From Chimonanthus salicifolius (lineage: Eukaryota > Streptophyta > Magnoliopsida > Laurales > Calycanthaceae), in the NCBI GenBank assembly GCA_013350335.1, contig CM023539.1:11346302-11410301 (forward strand): 64,000 bases of DNA. The letters run 5' to 3'. The notes beneath the pieces were generated by a model. The model had not been told where the DNA came from. It made no database searches and was given only the letters and a program-made list of their open reading frames with translations. The translations under genes were made by a program, and so were the position numbers. Shown piece after piece: positions 22,310 to 34,373 of the stretch. The number at the start of each line of letters is the position of its first letter. Positions within the stretch are counted from its first letter, which is position 1.

Positions 22310-23573
22310 TTTAAGCTTTTATATTTATTTACTCTCACGTGTTAATGGGCTTTTTCCATAAATTGCATCCTTAATACTTTTTCTTACTCTCTTGCTTTCT
22401 TAGGTATCAAATTAGTTTATAAATATTAAGTTTGTTTTTAGAAGTTCATCATGGAAAGGATGCACCGAGTGGCCACAGAAGAAGAAGAGAAACAAATTGG
22501 AAATACAACCAATATTTTGTTTAAATGCATATTTATTTGATATTTGTTTTGTATTAAGGGTAATAAGTTCATTATTTAATTTTTTTATATTTTCAGATCT
22601 ACTATAGCACTTTTTAAATTTTTTTAACCTTTATTTGATACTAAATGTTGTATAACTTTTAAAGATCATAAAGTGTGTTATAGGTGAAATATTGTATTAG
22701 ATTGAAATTATAAATTCTAGGCTTATAGAGGAGTATATTAAGGTTTCGGTTAATAAAAAAGTTTAAACATGGGTCTCTTCATAGGCCTACATATATTCTT
22801 TAACCTTTAATTTTTTAAGAGTATAAATCATTGATTTTTATAAATTTAAATTAAGAGAGAGAATGATCAATTAAGGAAAAACTTATACACAACTTTTTTT
22901 AATAATTCTATTTACATCACACCAAAATGTATTTAATGATATGTTTTCTTAAAGAGTTGCAGTAAATAAGGTTTTAGTAGAGTTCTTATAAAAAAAAACC
23001 CATTTGAGTAAGAGATTTATCAACTTTTACTTTAATAAAATCATTCTATCTCTTAAATTTAATTTTTTAAAAGTTAATTAAAAAAATTAAAAATTAAAAT
23101 GATGTAATTAACATTATTAACTAGTTTTAAAACTTTACACAATTAATATCTATATAGTAGCCGATAGAATGCAAACTCTCGCTCTCCTAACTCAAAAACA
23201 ATTAACTACATACGTCCCAACAACAACTAATGTCTAATTTTAGAAAAAAATTCAGAAATCTAATGTTTTAAAATCATAGATTCAGAAACTCAAATCAGTT
23301 ATTCCAACTAATTCTACCTTAAGTCGGTTGACTCAGGGTTGTTGAACTCATCCTTCCTTTACTTATATAATCGCCGAAAGCTCAAAATAGTTATTCCTCG
23401 GAAACTAATTCCACTTTAAGTCGATCGACTCAGAGTCGTTGAACTCATCTATCCTTTATAGTTTATATAATCGTCCGAAACTGAAAACAGTTATTCCTCA
23501 AAAACTAATTCCACCTTGAGTCGGTTGACTCAGGGATGTTGAACTCATCCATCCTTTATATAATCGTCGACAC
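22310..23573. repeat. Dispersed repeat R1, copy b (head plus tail)
   Basis: The head matches R1a and R1c. The tail, starting near 22650 (AAAGATCATAAAGTGTG) and running to 23573, matches 25490-26640 and 46529-47280. It lacks the minirepeat block. It ends with a tandem array (23298-23573). Confidence 0.6.
23298..23573. repeat. Tandem array of ~95-100-bp units, three copies
   Basis: Each unit contains TTATTCC...ACTAATTC, CTTAAGTCGGTTGACTCAG, GTTGAACTCATCCATCC and TATATAATCGTC. R1c (about 26500-26630) and R1d (47155-47275) hold fewer units. Each unit carries TTGACT (a W-box core) and a TATATAA word, so the array looks promoter-like, but no gene follows it directly. Confidence 0.6.
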
Positions 23574-23716
23574 AGAGAGATAGAGAGGGTTCAAATGTGA
23601 GTCTGAGAAGGAGTTTGAAGCAAGAAAGGAAGCCGGTCCACCTTTGCTGCTTCAAACTCTCTCTCTCTTGGCTCCCTGAGATTGTTGCGCTTTCATGATA
23701 GACAGGAGCTCTTCAT
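23574..23716. repeat. Segment similar to 19855-20215
   Basis: The words GTCTGAGAAGGAGTTTGAAGC and CTCTTGGCTCCCTGAGATTGT occur here and at about 19865-20195, but the ~200 bp between them there are missing here. The hAT-like element starts at its right edge. Confidence 0.55.
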
Positions 23717-24789
23717 CAGTGCCAACCCTGAGATTTTAGGGGCCCTAGGTTAACCCTTAAGATGGGTCTTTTATACACTCACAAAAAAAAAAAAATTCAT
23801 ACATTCTTTTTTACAAAGTGTGAAACATCTAAATAAAATATAATAATCAAATTTATAACAAAATATTATTCAAAATTTATTCTTCTCGGATTTTGAGATG
23901 CAATATTACTAATTAAATTACTATATTCAAGATTTTTTACCATATCTTTTTCAATAGATAAGATAGTTAATCCATTCAATCTTTCTTCTGACAAATTTAA
24001 TTTCCACTTGTGTATGCATGTTGATTTTTTTTTTATTACTATTTTATTGTATTTAAAAAAATTAGTTGACATGCTAAAGTATATAATGCATTTAAAACAA
24101 CTTATAAAGTAAAATTCTATTAAAAAATTATTACTCAATTATAAACTATAAAGCACAAAATAGTCATTCAAATTTAAGCCCATTTTTTTTTTTCACTCAC
24201 CCATCTATATTATAGTGAGCACTAAGTTTCCTCATTTAGAGACTTCTTTAGGTCACACTTTTATTAAAATTTCTGAAAAAAAAAAGATAAGAATAATGAT
24301 TAGTTAAAATTTAACATTTTTATAATCATTTTAATCTTGTAATAGAGACAATTAATCATCTCAGTTCTTAACTTTTAAATGAAAAATAAAACTACAAGAT
24401 AAATGTTTTTTTATAACGGTGTTTAATTCATTTTATTAGAATTATTGATTTAAAATTTAAAAAAAAATAGCCAAATAAATCTAAGTTAACTAAACTAGAT
24501 AGGAATTCTAGTCAAACGAGTTAACCAGTCTTGTCAAGCCTTTTGAATACTCCCCAAGTTATTTTACTTAAAGAACATGGATACTTGGACTGAACTCTTC
24601 ATAATTCGAACACACAACCTCTAAATTGAGAGTAAAATGCACTACCAATGCGCCACATATCCAATTCCTCTTAAAATGAACATAAACATAGATTTATAAC
24701 ATACAAGAAGGTGTGGGAACTTAAAATTTGAACCCAAATTGGGGGCCCTAGGCGGCGGCCTAGTTCGCCTAAGGCCAGGGCCGGGCCTG
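23717..24789. mobile_element. hAT-like non-autonomous element, ~1.07 kb
   Basis: The left end is CAGTGCCAACCCTGAGATTT followed by AGGGGCCCTAGG. The reverse complement of the right end is CAGGCCCGGCCCTGG, and further in CTAGGGCCCCC. Both ends start CAG and carry GGGCCC blocks in inverted orientation, a pattern of plant hAT-derived MITEs. The interior is AT-rich with no transposase. The 8-bp flanks (CTCTTCAT and TAAATCAT) agree only in the last four bases, so the target duplication is eroded or absent. Confidence 0.55.
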
Positions 24790-24829
24790 TAAATCATTTA
24801 AAGCAAGGGAAATTTTTTTTTTTTGTGGG

Positions 24830-25034
24830 GAAAATTGTTCTCCAAAAATCATTAGATGCTCCCACCATGGAATGGTCATCTCCATCACTATGCCAGTGGA
24901 GCATCTTCATTCCTTCATATGCATCAATCCTAAGTTCTATTACATGATATGGGTTGACTTCCATTGGCTTATTATTTGGCCATGGCTGAAACCAAGCTTG
25001 ACCATATAACTGGTTGGCTTTTGAGGAATGAAGA
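24830..25034 (-). pseudogene. Unidentified exon-like fragment
   Basis: One minus-strand frame reads about 65 residues with protein-like composition, including NQLYGQAWFQPWPNNKPMEV, NPYHVIELRIDAYEGMKML and HWHSDGDDHSMVGASNDFW. A stop (TAG) lies upstream and no start codon is nearby. The Trp, His and Asp richness and even codon use suggest a true coding relic rather than a random frame. I do not recognise the family. It lies just upstream, on its own strand, of the hAT-like element. Confidence 0.35.
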
Positions 25035-25134
25035 TGGAACTATGTAGTTGTGTTAGATTCTCTTACCCCAACCAAAGGATGCTTCAGCCTCTAAAGATAA
25101 CATCACAAAAAACAAGTCTACATCACAAAGAGCA

Positions 25135-26640
25135 TTCTCCTATTTGTGTTAGATTTCATTGTTCATATTTATTTACTCTCACATGTTAACATGGATTATT
25201 TTTCATATATTACGTCATTAATGCTTTTTCTTATTATTTGTTTTCTCAGGTCTCAAATTAGCTTATAAATGTTAAGTATGATTTTGGAATCCATAATGAA
25301 AGAGATGCACTAACAAGAGACCAAAGTAGAGGAAGAGAGGCAAATTAGAAAAATCACAACTAATATTTTGTTTAAATGCATTTTCTTATTTGATATTTGT
25401 TTTGTATTAAGGTAATAAATTCAATTCAAATTTTTAGATTTTCAGAAATATAGCCCTTTTTAGATTTTTTTTTTTAACTTTATTTGATACTAATTGTTGT
25501 ATAAGTTTGAAAGCTCACAAAGTGTGGTATAGGTGAAATACTGTATTAAGTTGAAATTATAAAATTTAGGTTTATAGATAAGTATATTAAGGTTTTTGAT
25601 AAAAAAATTGTTTAAAAATGGATATTAGGCCTGATAAAATAAACATTTAGGTTAAAAAATGGGAATTAGACTTGGTAGCATAGAAATTTTAGTTAAAAAT
25701 AAATATTGGAGCCGTTAGCCTAAAAATGAAGGTTAAAAATTAGATATTAGGCCTGGTAGCATCAAAAGATGGGTGAAAATTAGATATCGGGCTTGGTAGC
25801 ATCAAATTTGGATAAGAATTTGATATTGAGCGTTACAACAACTTCGCTATTAAATGGGTCAAATGGACAAATGGGCTTCAGATGGTCCATTAAGATTATT
25901 GGACATGCCAGATCTAAATTGGAGCTAATCCTGTTTTACTAGGCCGGGCAAATTCAGACTTTTTTCTTAGTGGATCTAGATCCATACTAGTTAGGCGGGA
26001 CATATTTGGGTCTATTTATAGGCCTAGCCTTGAAATTTGATGAACATAGGTCATTGATTTTTAAATGTTTAATTTAAGAGATACAATGATAAGATAGAGG
26101 TAAAACTTATACACAATTCTTTGAATCGTCCTCTTTGCATCACACCCTACTATGTAGACTCCAAAATCTATTTAATGGTATGTTTTGTTTCAGTAGATTT
26201 CTTATATAAAACCCCATTTGAATGAATGGTTTATCAAGTTTCACTTTAATTTCATCATTTTATCTCTTAAATTATAAACTTTTAAAACAAATTTATTAAA
26301 AATTAAAAAAAAATCCTTAATTAACACGATCAACTAGTTTTAAAACTTTGCACAATTATCTATATAATAGTGGATAGAATGCAAACTCTCACTTCCCTAA
26401 CTCAAAAACAATTATCTAGATACATCCCAACGATAGTCAAGGTCTAACTTTAGAATTTTTTTAGAAATCTATTGTTATAAAATTTAAATTCAGAAACTCA
26501 AAATAGTTATTCCAACTAATTCTACCTTAAGTCAGTTGACTCAGAGTTGTTGAACTCAACTCATCCATCATTTATTTATATAATCGTCGGAAGCTCAAAA
26601 CTGTAATTCCTCAGAAACTAATTCCACATTAACTAGATGT
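25135..26640. repeat. Dispersed repeat R1, copy c (longest)
   Basis: This copy has all three parts in order: head (25135-25500), minirepeats built on TTAAAAATGGATATTAGGCC (25610-25850) and tail (26040-26640). At ~1.5 kb it is the best guide to the full unit. No LTR pair, terminal inverted repeat or ORF was found. Confidence 0.6.
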
Positions 26641-28574
26641 GATTTACATCATTAATCCTAACCTAGCTTGGACGAAATTTGCTTGAATCTTATTGTGTGG
26701 TGGTAGGGCTGAACCTCGGGTCGGGCTGAAACTCGGGTCGGGCGGATCCTAACCCATGTCAAAACATATTGACGACCCGAATTGCTAACTCGATTTAGTC
26801 AACTCAACCCGACTCGAATTTTTAATACTCTCAACCCGACAGTTGACCAGGCCTGACCCAACCCGACCCAAGAAGACCCGAGTTTGACCTGAGCCTGAAG
26901 GGTAATGTTCTTCAATATGTCTTCAATACTTAGTATTTAGTCTTCATCTGAGTGGTTTAGATGGATGGAAGAATCTGCTTGATGGTTTCTAATAAGGAAC
27001 GATCTCTAACATTACAGGCCGAGATGAAAGAGACTTGAAAAAAAAAAAAGGTCCCTTAAGAAATGAGAAATCTATCCATAGAATTTACAACCCACTTCAA
27101 GGAAAGAGAGAAAGGCAACCCATTTCCATTTACATGCCTCAATCAATCACTTGCAGGATTGAGGACAGACAATCCTTCAGACTAACATGCCTTCATTTTC
27201 TTAGTTGTCATACCTTGAGTGTTAGGACCGTGGGCTTACATTAAGATGTCGATGTTAATAAAATTTACCTTAAAAAAATTACCTTATCTAAGAATTAACA
27301 TTGACCTTGACATTAAAAATTAGCTTATAATCTTATATAAGCACTTAATTTACATGCCAAATTTCAACGTCAAATTTGGTGATTTTTAGAGATGGAGTTG
27401 AATTTAGAATAAAAGAAAATAAGCAAGAAATCAGCCAGCGTTTGAAGAGGGTCACGTCTCACACGATGTGCTGGTTATCGATTTTATTAATTAATTTTAA
27501 AACTTTATAACTTAAAAAAACACAATAATTAAGTGAATAAATTATCAAATTATTTCTACAATTTTCTTTTATTTTTCTGATTTTTTTTGTAATTTTTCAT
27601 TAATTTATTAATAATTTTGGAAATTCTCAATTTCGTAACTTCAAAATAATATTTGAACATGTAAATGACCGATATTTAATGAAAAAATTACATAGCCAAT
27701 AAGCTCATAAATTTCTGCATTTTCTATAATTTTTTTGAAATTTTTGAAAAAATAAAATATAAAAAAGAATAAATCGAATTAGAGAGAATCATATCGGCCG
27801 ATATGGCTGATATCATTCAAAAGCGTTATTTAAACCCCCGGTGGTAAGTATTAAGTTCAAACTCCCATGTGAGTTAATGGGCAAACTATGCGTATGAAAG
27901 ATTTCTTTTTATGATTTTTCTTTCCTAAAAGCAGTCCATCATGAATTATGAATAGGAATCTAAATGGATTTTCAAGAATTAATTCTTTTGAAATATTTGA
28001 TCTGAAATAGATTTGGATGGAAACTTTAGTTTTATTTTAAATTTTAGATCTATTCTAATACTAGTCTAACATCTATTTGTATTTGGGTGTAGATTTAGAT
28101 CTAACCAAATTTGAATCCAACACTGCTAACCCAAATGACAAGTAATATGTTAACATAATTATTATTAACAAATATATTATGAAGAAGAAACTTTAAAAAA
28201 TACTTTCATATGTTGTGAGAGGTTACTGAGAGGTTGCTAGCTCAATCTTTCAAGGGGTAGGTTGAACCCTCATATTAATATTTAATCCATTTGTCATACA
28301 GGTTGAACCCTCATAACCCATTCAAATACTAAAATAAATGGGTTGGCGTGACCAATCTCTTATCCCAATTTTTTTTAAGTAGGTCAATTTATTTACCCAT
28401 ATTTGATGGGCCCATTTACCCACTTAACCGTTGAAAAATCTAGATTTCTTTTTTCTTTTTTCTTTTATAATAAATGGAAGAATAGGGCCTACAACCATGA
28501 CCAGCATTAACTTTGAAAATGATAGATATAAATCTATAAAACATTCAGTGAATGGGAAAAAAAAGTTTTTATCA

Positions 28575-28652
28575 AAAAAATATAAAAGGCTTCCAGAAAA
28601 AAAATATATAAAAGGCTTCCAGAAAGAAAAAATATATAAAAGGCTTTTCTAG
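28575..28652 (+). repeat. Minisatellite of TATA-like units (three copies)
   Basis: The word ATATAAAAGGCTTCCAGAAA, with a variable A run, is repeated two and a half times and ends TATAAAAGGCTTTTCTAGAAG. Segment copy 2 has only two units (49130-49172). Each unit has a perfect TATAAAAG box but no gene starts downstream. Confidence 0.7.
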
Positions 28653-28861
28653 AAGAACTAAAAGTCTTGGCGTTCTTTTAAAATATAACTAATTTTTTTC
28701 TTAGTTATTAATAGGAGCAAATCAAACGTGTAAAAACTACTATGCATGGGCAATCTCAATCCTAGCCAGGACTAAATTATATAAATATTCCTAGCTTCGA
28801 CTCATCAAATTAATAGGTATACAGATCCAGCATCAATTCCATCTCTTTTCTCTTTGAATTT

Positions 28862-29012
28862 ACATGTGGGAAGCCGCGGGATACGTGAAACCCCCATGGG
28901 TGATCCAACTACCCCTAGGACACACCAAGGTTAGACCATGAGAGCTCGAACCCACAACCTCCTGCTTCTTGAAGTGGGAGGCAACCAGTTGAGCTAAACC
29001 CATGAGGGTAAC
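28862..29012 (-). mobile_element. tRNA-derived SINE (copy 1)
   Basis: Read on the minus strand, the sequence starts with GGTTTAGCTCAACTGGTTG, containing a Pol III A box (TAGCTCAACTGG). About 30 bp later comes GTGGGTTCGAGCTC, a B box. The body continues with GGGGTAGTTGGATCACCC and ends near 28862. Box spacing and sequence fit a tRNA-derived SINE. It is shared with 49382-49532, so it predates the segmental duplication. Confidence 0.75.
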
Positions 29013-29285
29013 AATCAATTCCATCTCTGGTGCAATGTCCATGTTCATTCAAAGTAGGGCAATGGAAAAGTTGAAATCCTATTTGCAATTATTTTAAAAG
29101 TTAAGCACTCAATAAAATGGTGAAGAAAAGATAGAAGAATATGATGCGGTAGGGAAATGTTCTATTATTGAAATGCAAATTGTTATTTTAAGAAAAATAA
29201 ACATTACAGAAATAAGTCCCTTAAGAAAATTGAAATGTAGTGCTGGTCATTTAAATAATACAATCATTACTCAAGTGGTCTAATA

Positions 29286-31114
29286 TCACCCTCTGATGAT
29301 TTCAAGACAAAACTCAATAAATCGATCCGTAGTTAGGAAGAATTTCTTCCTCCAAGTTCCATTCAATGCGAGAAGAATAATGAAACCCCAAAATCCTAAT
29401 GCATAAGATGCAGCAACAAATGAGTAGAAATATACAGGATTGTCAACATACCTCAATGTATCATCTTCTTCCTCAATGGCAGGGTGTGGAGGGTGCGATG
29501 GATTGTTGGAAGAGCAATTTCTTTCAAGTGGTTTCCCACAAAGACCTGGATTGCCCTTATAGCTGCTTGCATTAAAAGTGGAGAATTGGCCTTCCCAATC
29601 TGGTAACGCTCCAGAGAGATTATTAAAGGCAACATTAAAAGTACCAAGGGTAGTCAATGCGGTTAACTGTGGGGGAATACGACCAATCAATCTGTTGTGA
29701 GAGAGATCCAAACTTTCTATATTCTTTAAATATTGAAAGGACTCTGGAATATCACTCATTAGATGGTTGTGAGATAAGTTCATTGAGTGAAGCTCTCTCA
29801 AATATCCCAACTCCTTTGGAATGTTACCTGTCAATTGATTCAAAGAGAAATCGACTCCAGTCATCATGGAAAGTGGAGTTCCTTCATAAGACCACAAGTT
29901 TCCTTTTGTTGTGAACTCAGTTCTAAATTTTGGAGCATCAAAGGTTATATTGGAAAATCCCAAATCGACAAACCTTTCGTTCATCCAAGCAGAGATGTTA
30001 TGGAGGCAAGAAGGTATGGTGCCTGAAAGATGGTTATTTGACAAATCCAAGAAACGCAAATTTTGCATTTGACATTATTCTGTTGGAATGGGTCCATGAA
30101 AATCATTATGACTTAAGAGAGCAAAAGAAAGATTGCCAAGTGTTGGTAACCAAGTTGGGATAATGCCTTTGAAAAAGTTTCTTCTGAAGTTTAGGGCCTG
30201 CAAATTTGTGCTATTAGATGGCATGCGTGATACTGTTTTTGTGAAGCCATTTCCATCAATGAATAGCAATCTTAAGGCAGACAAGTTTGAATTTGGAAAC
30301 GGGATATCCCCATGTAATTTGTTGTTTGATAACCACAAGTAAACCAATGACGGGCTATTTGCTAGCAACATGTGAATCTCTCCGGAAAAGTTGTTGCTCG
30401 ACAAATCCAACAGTTCCAATGATTCCATGTTACTGCTGAGAGAAATTTCACCTTGCAAGGAATTTCCAGACATGTTGAGGTATAGCAACGAAGGAAGAAA
30501 AATGCTTATATTGGCTGGAAAGATCCCCCGGAAAAGATTGTTTGAGATGTCGAACCACAGAACGCAATTTGTTGAAATGCCTTGAGAAGGAAGAGGAAAT
30601 GAACCCCCTAACTGATTGTTAGATAGTTCCAACACATCGGCCTCCGTCAAGTTATAGAATAGCCAACTGGGAATGTTACCAGTAAGGTTGGTATTTGATA
30701 GATCCAGTTGTTGCAAGGAGTTTTGAGTGGCCAAGAAGCTCGAAATGACATTGCCACTACGGTTGTTGACTTGGGTATTTGATAAATAGAGGGAATGAAG
30801 CTCAAATAATGAAAGCCATGTTGGGGATTCTGTTTCTACCTCTAACATTGGATTGTTTGAAAGGTCAACGTACTCAAGCATAGATAAGTTGGCAATAGTG
30901 GAGAATTCAAATACGCCATCCAAATTATTATTGCTGAGCCAAATCGTATTCAACAAACTAAAGTTTCCTAAAGGCAGAATGCTCCCACTGATTAGATTTC
31001 CTCTCAGATATAATGCTTCAAGGGAATGCATATAACCCATACATGGAGGAATTCTTCCTTCAATTGAATTGTAGCCCAAATCCATCGACTTTAGCTTCTG
31101 TAATTCACAAAGCC
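29286..31114 (-). pseudogene. LRR receptor-like protein pseudogene, main 3' exon (copy 1)
   Basis: This is the large LRR exon of an RLP, a kinase-less cell-surface receptor. A splice acceptor (ATAACAG|GGCTTTGTG) lies at 31115. From there one frame reads tandem LRRs (LKSMDLGYNSIEGRIPP, LEYVDLSNNPML, LQQLDLSNTNLTGNIPSWL, LELLDLSSNNFSGEI), then an island-like stretch. The last LRRs are [19 protein letters not shown] and [19 protein letters not shown]. The C-terminal cap has [13 protein letters not shown], followed by an acidic EEEDD spacer, one membrane helix ([19 protein letters not shown]) and a short basic tail. A TAA codon at 30075-30077 breaks it; family pattern suggests Leu there (PTE-L-CQM). 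No exon with signal peptide lies upstream before the copia element at ~34 kb, so the gene is also 5'-truncated. A read-through or sequencing error at that single stop is possible. Confidence 0.88.
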
Positions 31115-31659
31115 CTGTTATAGACATGAAAAAAATAGTAAGTTTCATAAATTATAATGATAGAAATTATTCAAGAAATCAATTTGTTTGATGTCCACTT
31201 TGAATAATTAGATTAAAAAATTTCTCCTAACGATTTCAATTTCAAGTCTTAAAATCGAAGTTCAAATTTTAGGATGTTATAATGGGCCCAGTACAAACAA
31301 GACCGTTGGTTCTCAATTTCTATCACCTAACTAATATGACATTGATGTATCACACACGTGGGACCCAAGGCCCAACGTGTGGGCACAAAATAAAACCAAG
31401 AATAGAAGATTGATGAAGAATAGAAGGAAAAGAAATCAATGCACATCCGTTTGAAACAAAGACAACACTTTCGACAATTTTCTTCGTTCTTTCTACACTG
31501 ACCATGCTCGAGATCTTCTTCTTTCCATTTCCAATTCTTTCTTACTTATTTTTTTCGTTTGATTTCTTTTTCTATTTTTAGTTTGCTTGAATGTATAAAA
31601 AACCCTTGTTTGGGATGTAAAAGAAACAACAGATTTTGATAAAGAATTTATTTTGGGTT

Positions 31660-31781
31660 TTACCTCGTCTATCGTCTTCTTCCCCGGGGGATTCCGGTTC
31701 TAGCTCGTGGATTCGAGTATTCTCCTCTAACGATAGCATTCTACAGAGTTCTTCTCTTCCCTTCCAACGCCACCTTCTCAT
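31660..31781 (-). other. Small conserved open frame upstream of the RLP exon
   Basis: The frame starting at 31781 reads MRRWRWKGREELCRMLSLEE and ELEPESPGEEDDRRG, and then meets a possible donor (GAG|GTAAAACC) near 31660. Copy 2 (52044-52165) keeps the frame with conservative changes. It lies on the same strand as the RLP, about 550 bp upstream. It lacks a signal peptide, so it is not the normal first RLP exon. The family is unknown. Confidence 0.3.
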
Positions 31782-34192
31782 TTAATTTTCTTTCGAGACT
31801 TAGCCTTCACATCCCATCACCCAACTCGCCCATTGATACCCATACCCCATTTGACCCGTTAAGTCTTTCACCTTTTTAAACCAACCTTGACAGTACCATA
31901 CCCTTGTTTCCTTTTCCCATATGTTCTTTTTAAATCTCATCATCTCCACTAAATACCATTCCATTAATCACATCTACTTAACCCATTACACCTTTTAATG
32001 CCCATAATTAACCCAATTAAATAAAATCTGTCCAAATTACCCAAACCCAATCCTACCCATTGCATCAGACATAATCAGCATGAGTTTCCGATGAAGCAAA
32101 CCGTTTGAAAAATTATAATTCTAATTTAAAGAATTTATATTTATTTGAATGATTAAATATTTTATTCATATCAATGAACTCAACCGTGACAATCAATCAA
32201 ATGAGTATTGCTCTAATGCTAATTTTAATTTTTGGAGAATTAAATATGCTAAGGAATATTTGACTTCAAAAGAGACAATGATTTTTACATTAGGAAGTTT
32301 TATGATAAAAGTTCCTGATTTGTTTATCGTTGTTTAGATAGTGAAATATGGATATAAAGATCAATCTAATACTCTTTATTATCAAAATCATATCCATTTC
32401 ATAATTTTTTCTGCAAGATACTCTAAATTAGTAATTATCTTAGAACACTGGGATTTTATAAATATTTTGAAAAAAAAAATTGGAAAATCATAGATATCCA
32501 ATAAACTATATCAATCACATTAAGGAATCTCCATTCAATTCCATAAGCATTCAATATTGTTTCATTAAATTATTTTAAAAAGCCCAAAATTTGAGATTAT
32601 TCTACAGCAAAAATTCAAATAAATTGATAAAAATAACTCAAAAATGGACAAATTTTAAGAGAAAATGTTGGAAATTGACAAATACCCTTCACACTTGAAG
32701 AACTTTCTTCTAAACCATCTTAAAATCATATCCAATTTAAGATACAACTAGAAAAATGATGAAAAGGATATTTAAAAAAAAAAAAAAACAACCGATACAA
32801 TACGTGTAGGCCATATTTCATACCCTCACTTGATCATACACTTGAGTAGACTTGGTCTATGCATATTGCATATTACCTTGTATTATTATCATTGGATTAT
32901 GGAGATTTTTCTTAAACTATATTATTCATAAAGTCCTATATCTATCCCAATCAACTATTTAAAATTTAGTTCATAATAAATTCAACTTTTACATAGAAAT
33001 CACAGTCTCTTTAAAACTGCTCAATTTCTTTTTAGAGATTTTATCTAACACGCTTTTATTAATAGTTCACTAAAAGTAAAATTATCCCATTCTCATCTCA
33101 TTTAGTCGGTGAGAGAGATTAGAAAGAATTCATATTTCACTAATTTTAAAACGTCCTATTTGTCATTTTAATTATTTCTTTCTAAAAGTATGAAAAAGAT
33201 AATTGAAATGATCTATCTTTCTTCATGTCATATTAACAAGTAGAAAAAACTTGTACATTATCAACTTTTGAATTAGTCATTATCACATTTTATGATCCTA
33301 TAATTAAAAGAAAAAGGGAAGATAGATGAGTGAATACTTGATAGTGAGGATGGTCAAACCGTTCAAAATGAGTTCAATAAATGATTCTTAACTTTTGATT
33401 TTTTAAAATTAAAATAAACCTACTGAATAATTTCTTTATTTATCATCGTCGACGAATGATTAACAAATTGATTCTAAACTTAAAGAAAACAAGTTTTTTT
33501 AAAATCTCAAGCACTAGAAAGTCCTTTCTACTGATGTTATGTGTATCACAATAATCCTTGCATAATTTTCTTTTTTGAAGGTTTTTGTATACTGACTCTA
33601 AGTACAATAGCTACCTATATACATTCGAATGGAGATTACTATGTACAATTCAACAAAGCATGTAGAATGAAGAGATTGGAATTCACTCTCCATCAAGATT
33701 TGTTAATCATGAAAACATAATATGAAAATTCCAATGGTGATAGCAACAACTTTGTTGCATAGAAAAAAAAATAAAAGTGGTGTCAGGAAAAAACTATTAT
33801 ATTTTTCCTCTTTGTGTAAATAAAAATGGGCAAATAAAACAACAATTATTAAGCAAGAAATAGTCAAATAAATCCAACCACACCACACCATATTTACGTG
33901 ATTTGACTATGTGCCTACATCCACGAGACAAGCTCTGAATCAATCTTTCACTATAAAAATAACGGGATTATAAGGGTTTTTTCTAGCCAAATTAGAGGCA
34001 CCCAAACGACAACCCATCATCAAGAGCACAGCATACTTGGATCCCAGCAACAATAAAAATAATATGTGGAGAGATCTCACAAAAAAAGGGGGTATGAGAG
34101 AGGATGTGGAGACGCTAAATCCATGATCTGTACCGGTAGTTTTGTTGCCCACGATATCAGGAGAAAACCCTCAAAATTTGAGATGAATCAGA
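31782..34192. other. AT-rich spacer within segment copy 1
   Basis: About 2.4 kb without a supported gene. The same sequence recurs at 52166-54590. The open frame at 33703-33891 is partly kept in copy 2 but diverges at its end and has no domain. Confidence 0.5.
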
Positions 34193-34373
34193 TTAAACAC
34201 GATGGCTAGATCTCATCTTCTTCTCCTTTCCTCTTCTTCCTCGGTTGAACCCTCTCTCTTCTTTCTCCCGTTTGTTTTCTCTTTTTCCATTGTTTTTCTT
34301 TCTTTCTCGCAGACTCTCCATTCCTCTCAAGCCTTTTTTTTGTGTTTCTTTTATTAGATGTGGGCCCCACCTC

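Noticed and set aside
26700..26900. Dense ACCCGAC / GGGTCGGG words, suggestive of a coding or regulatory GC island
   Set aside because: It is simple repetitive sequence of a kind common in plant intergenic DNA, repeated in segment copy 2, with no frame kept open.
33703..33891. Hydrophobic 62-codon minus-strand frame also seen at 54088-54273
   Set aside because: Its C-terminus changes by frameshift between the two copies. There is no start context or domain. Shared presence only reflects the segmental duplication.
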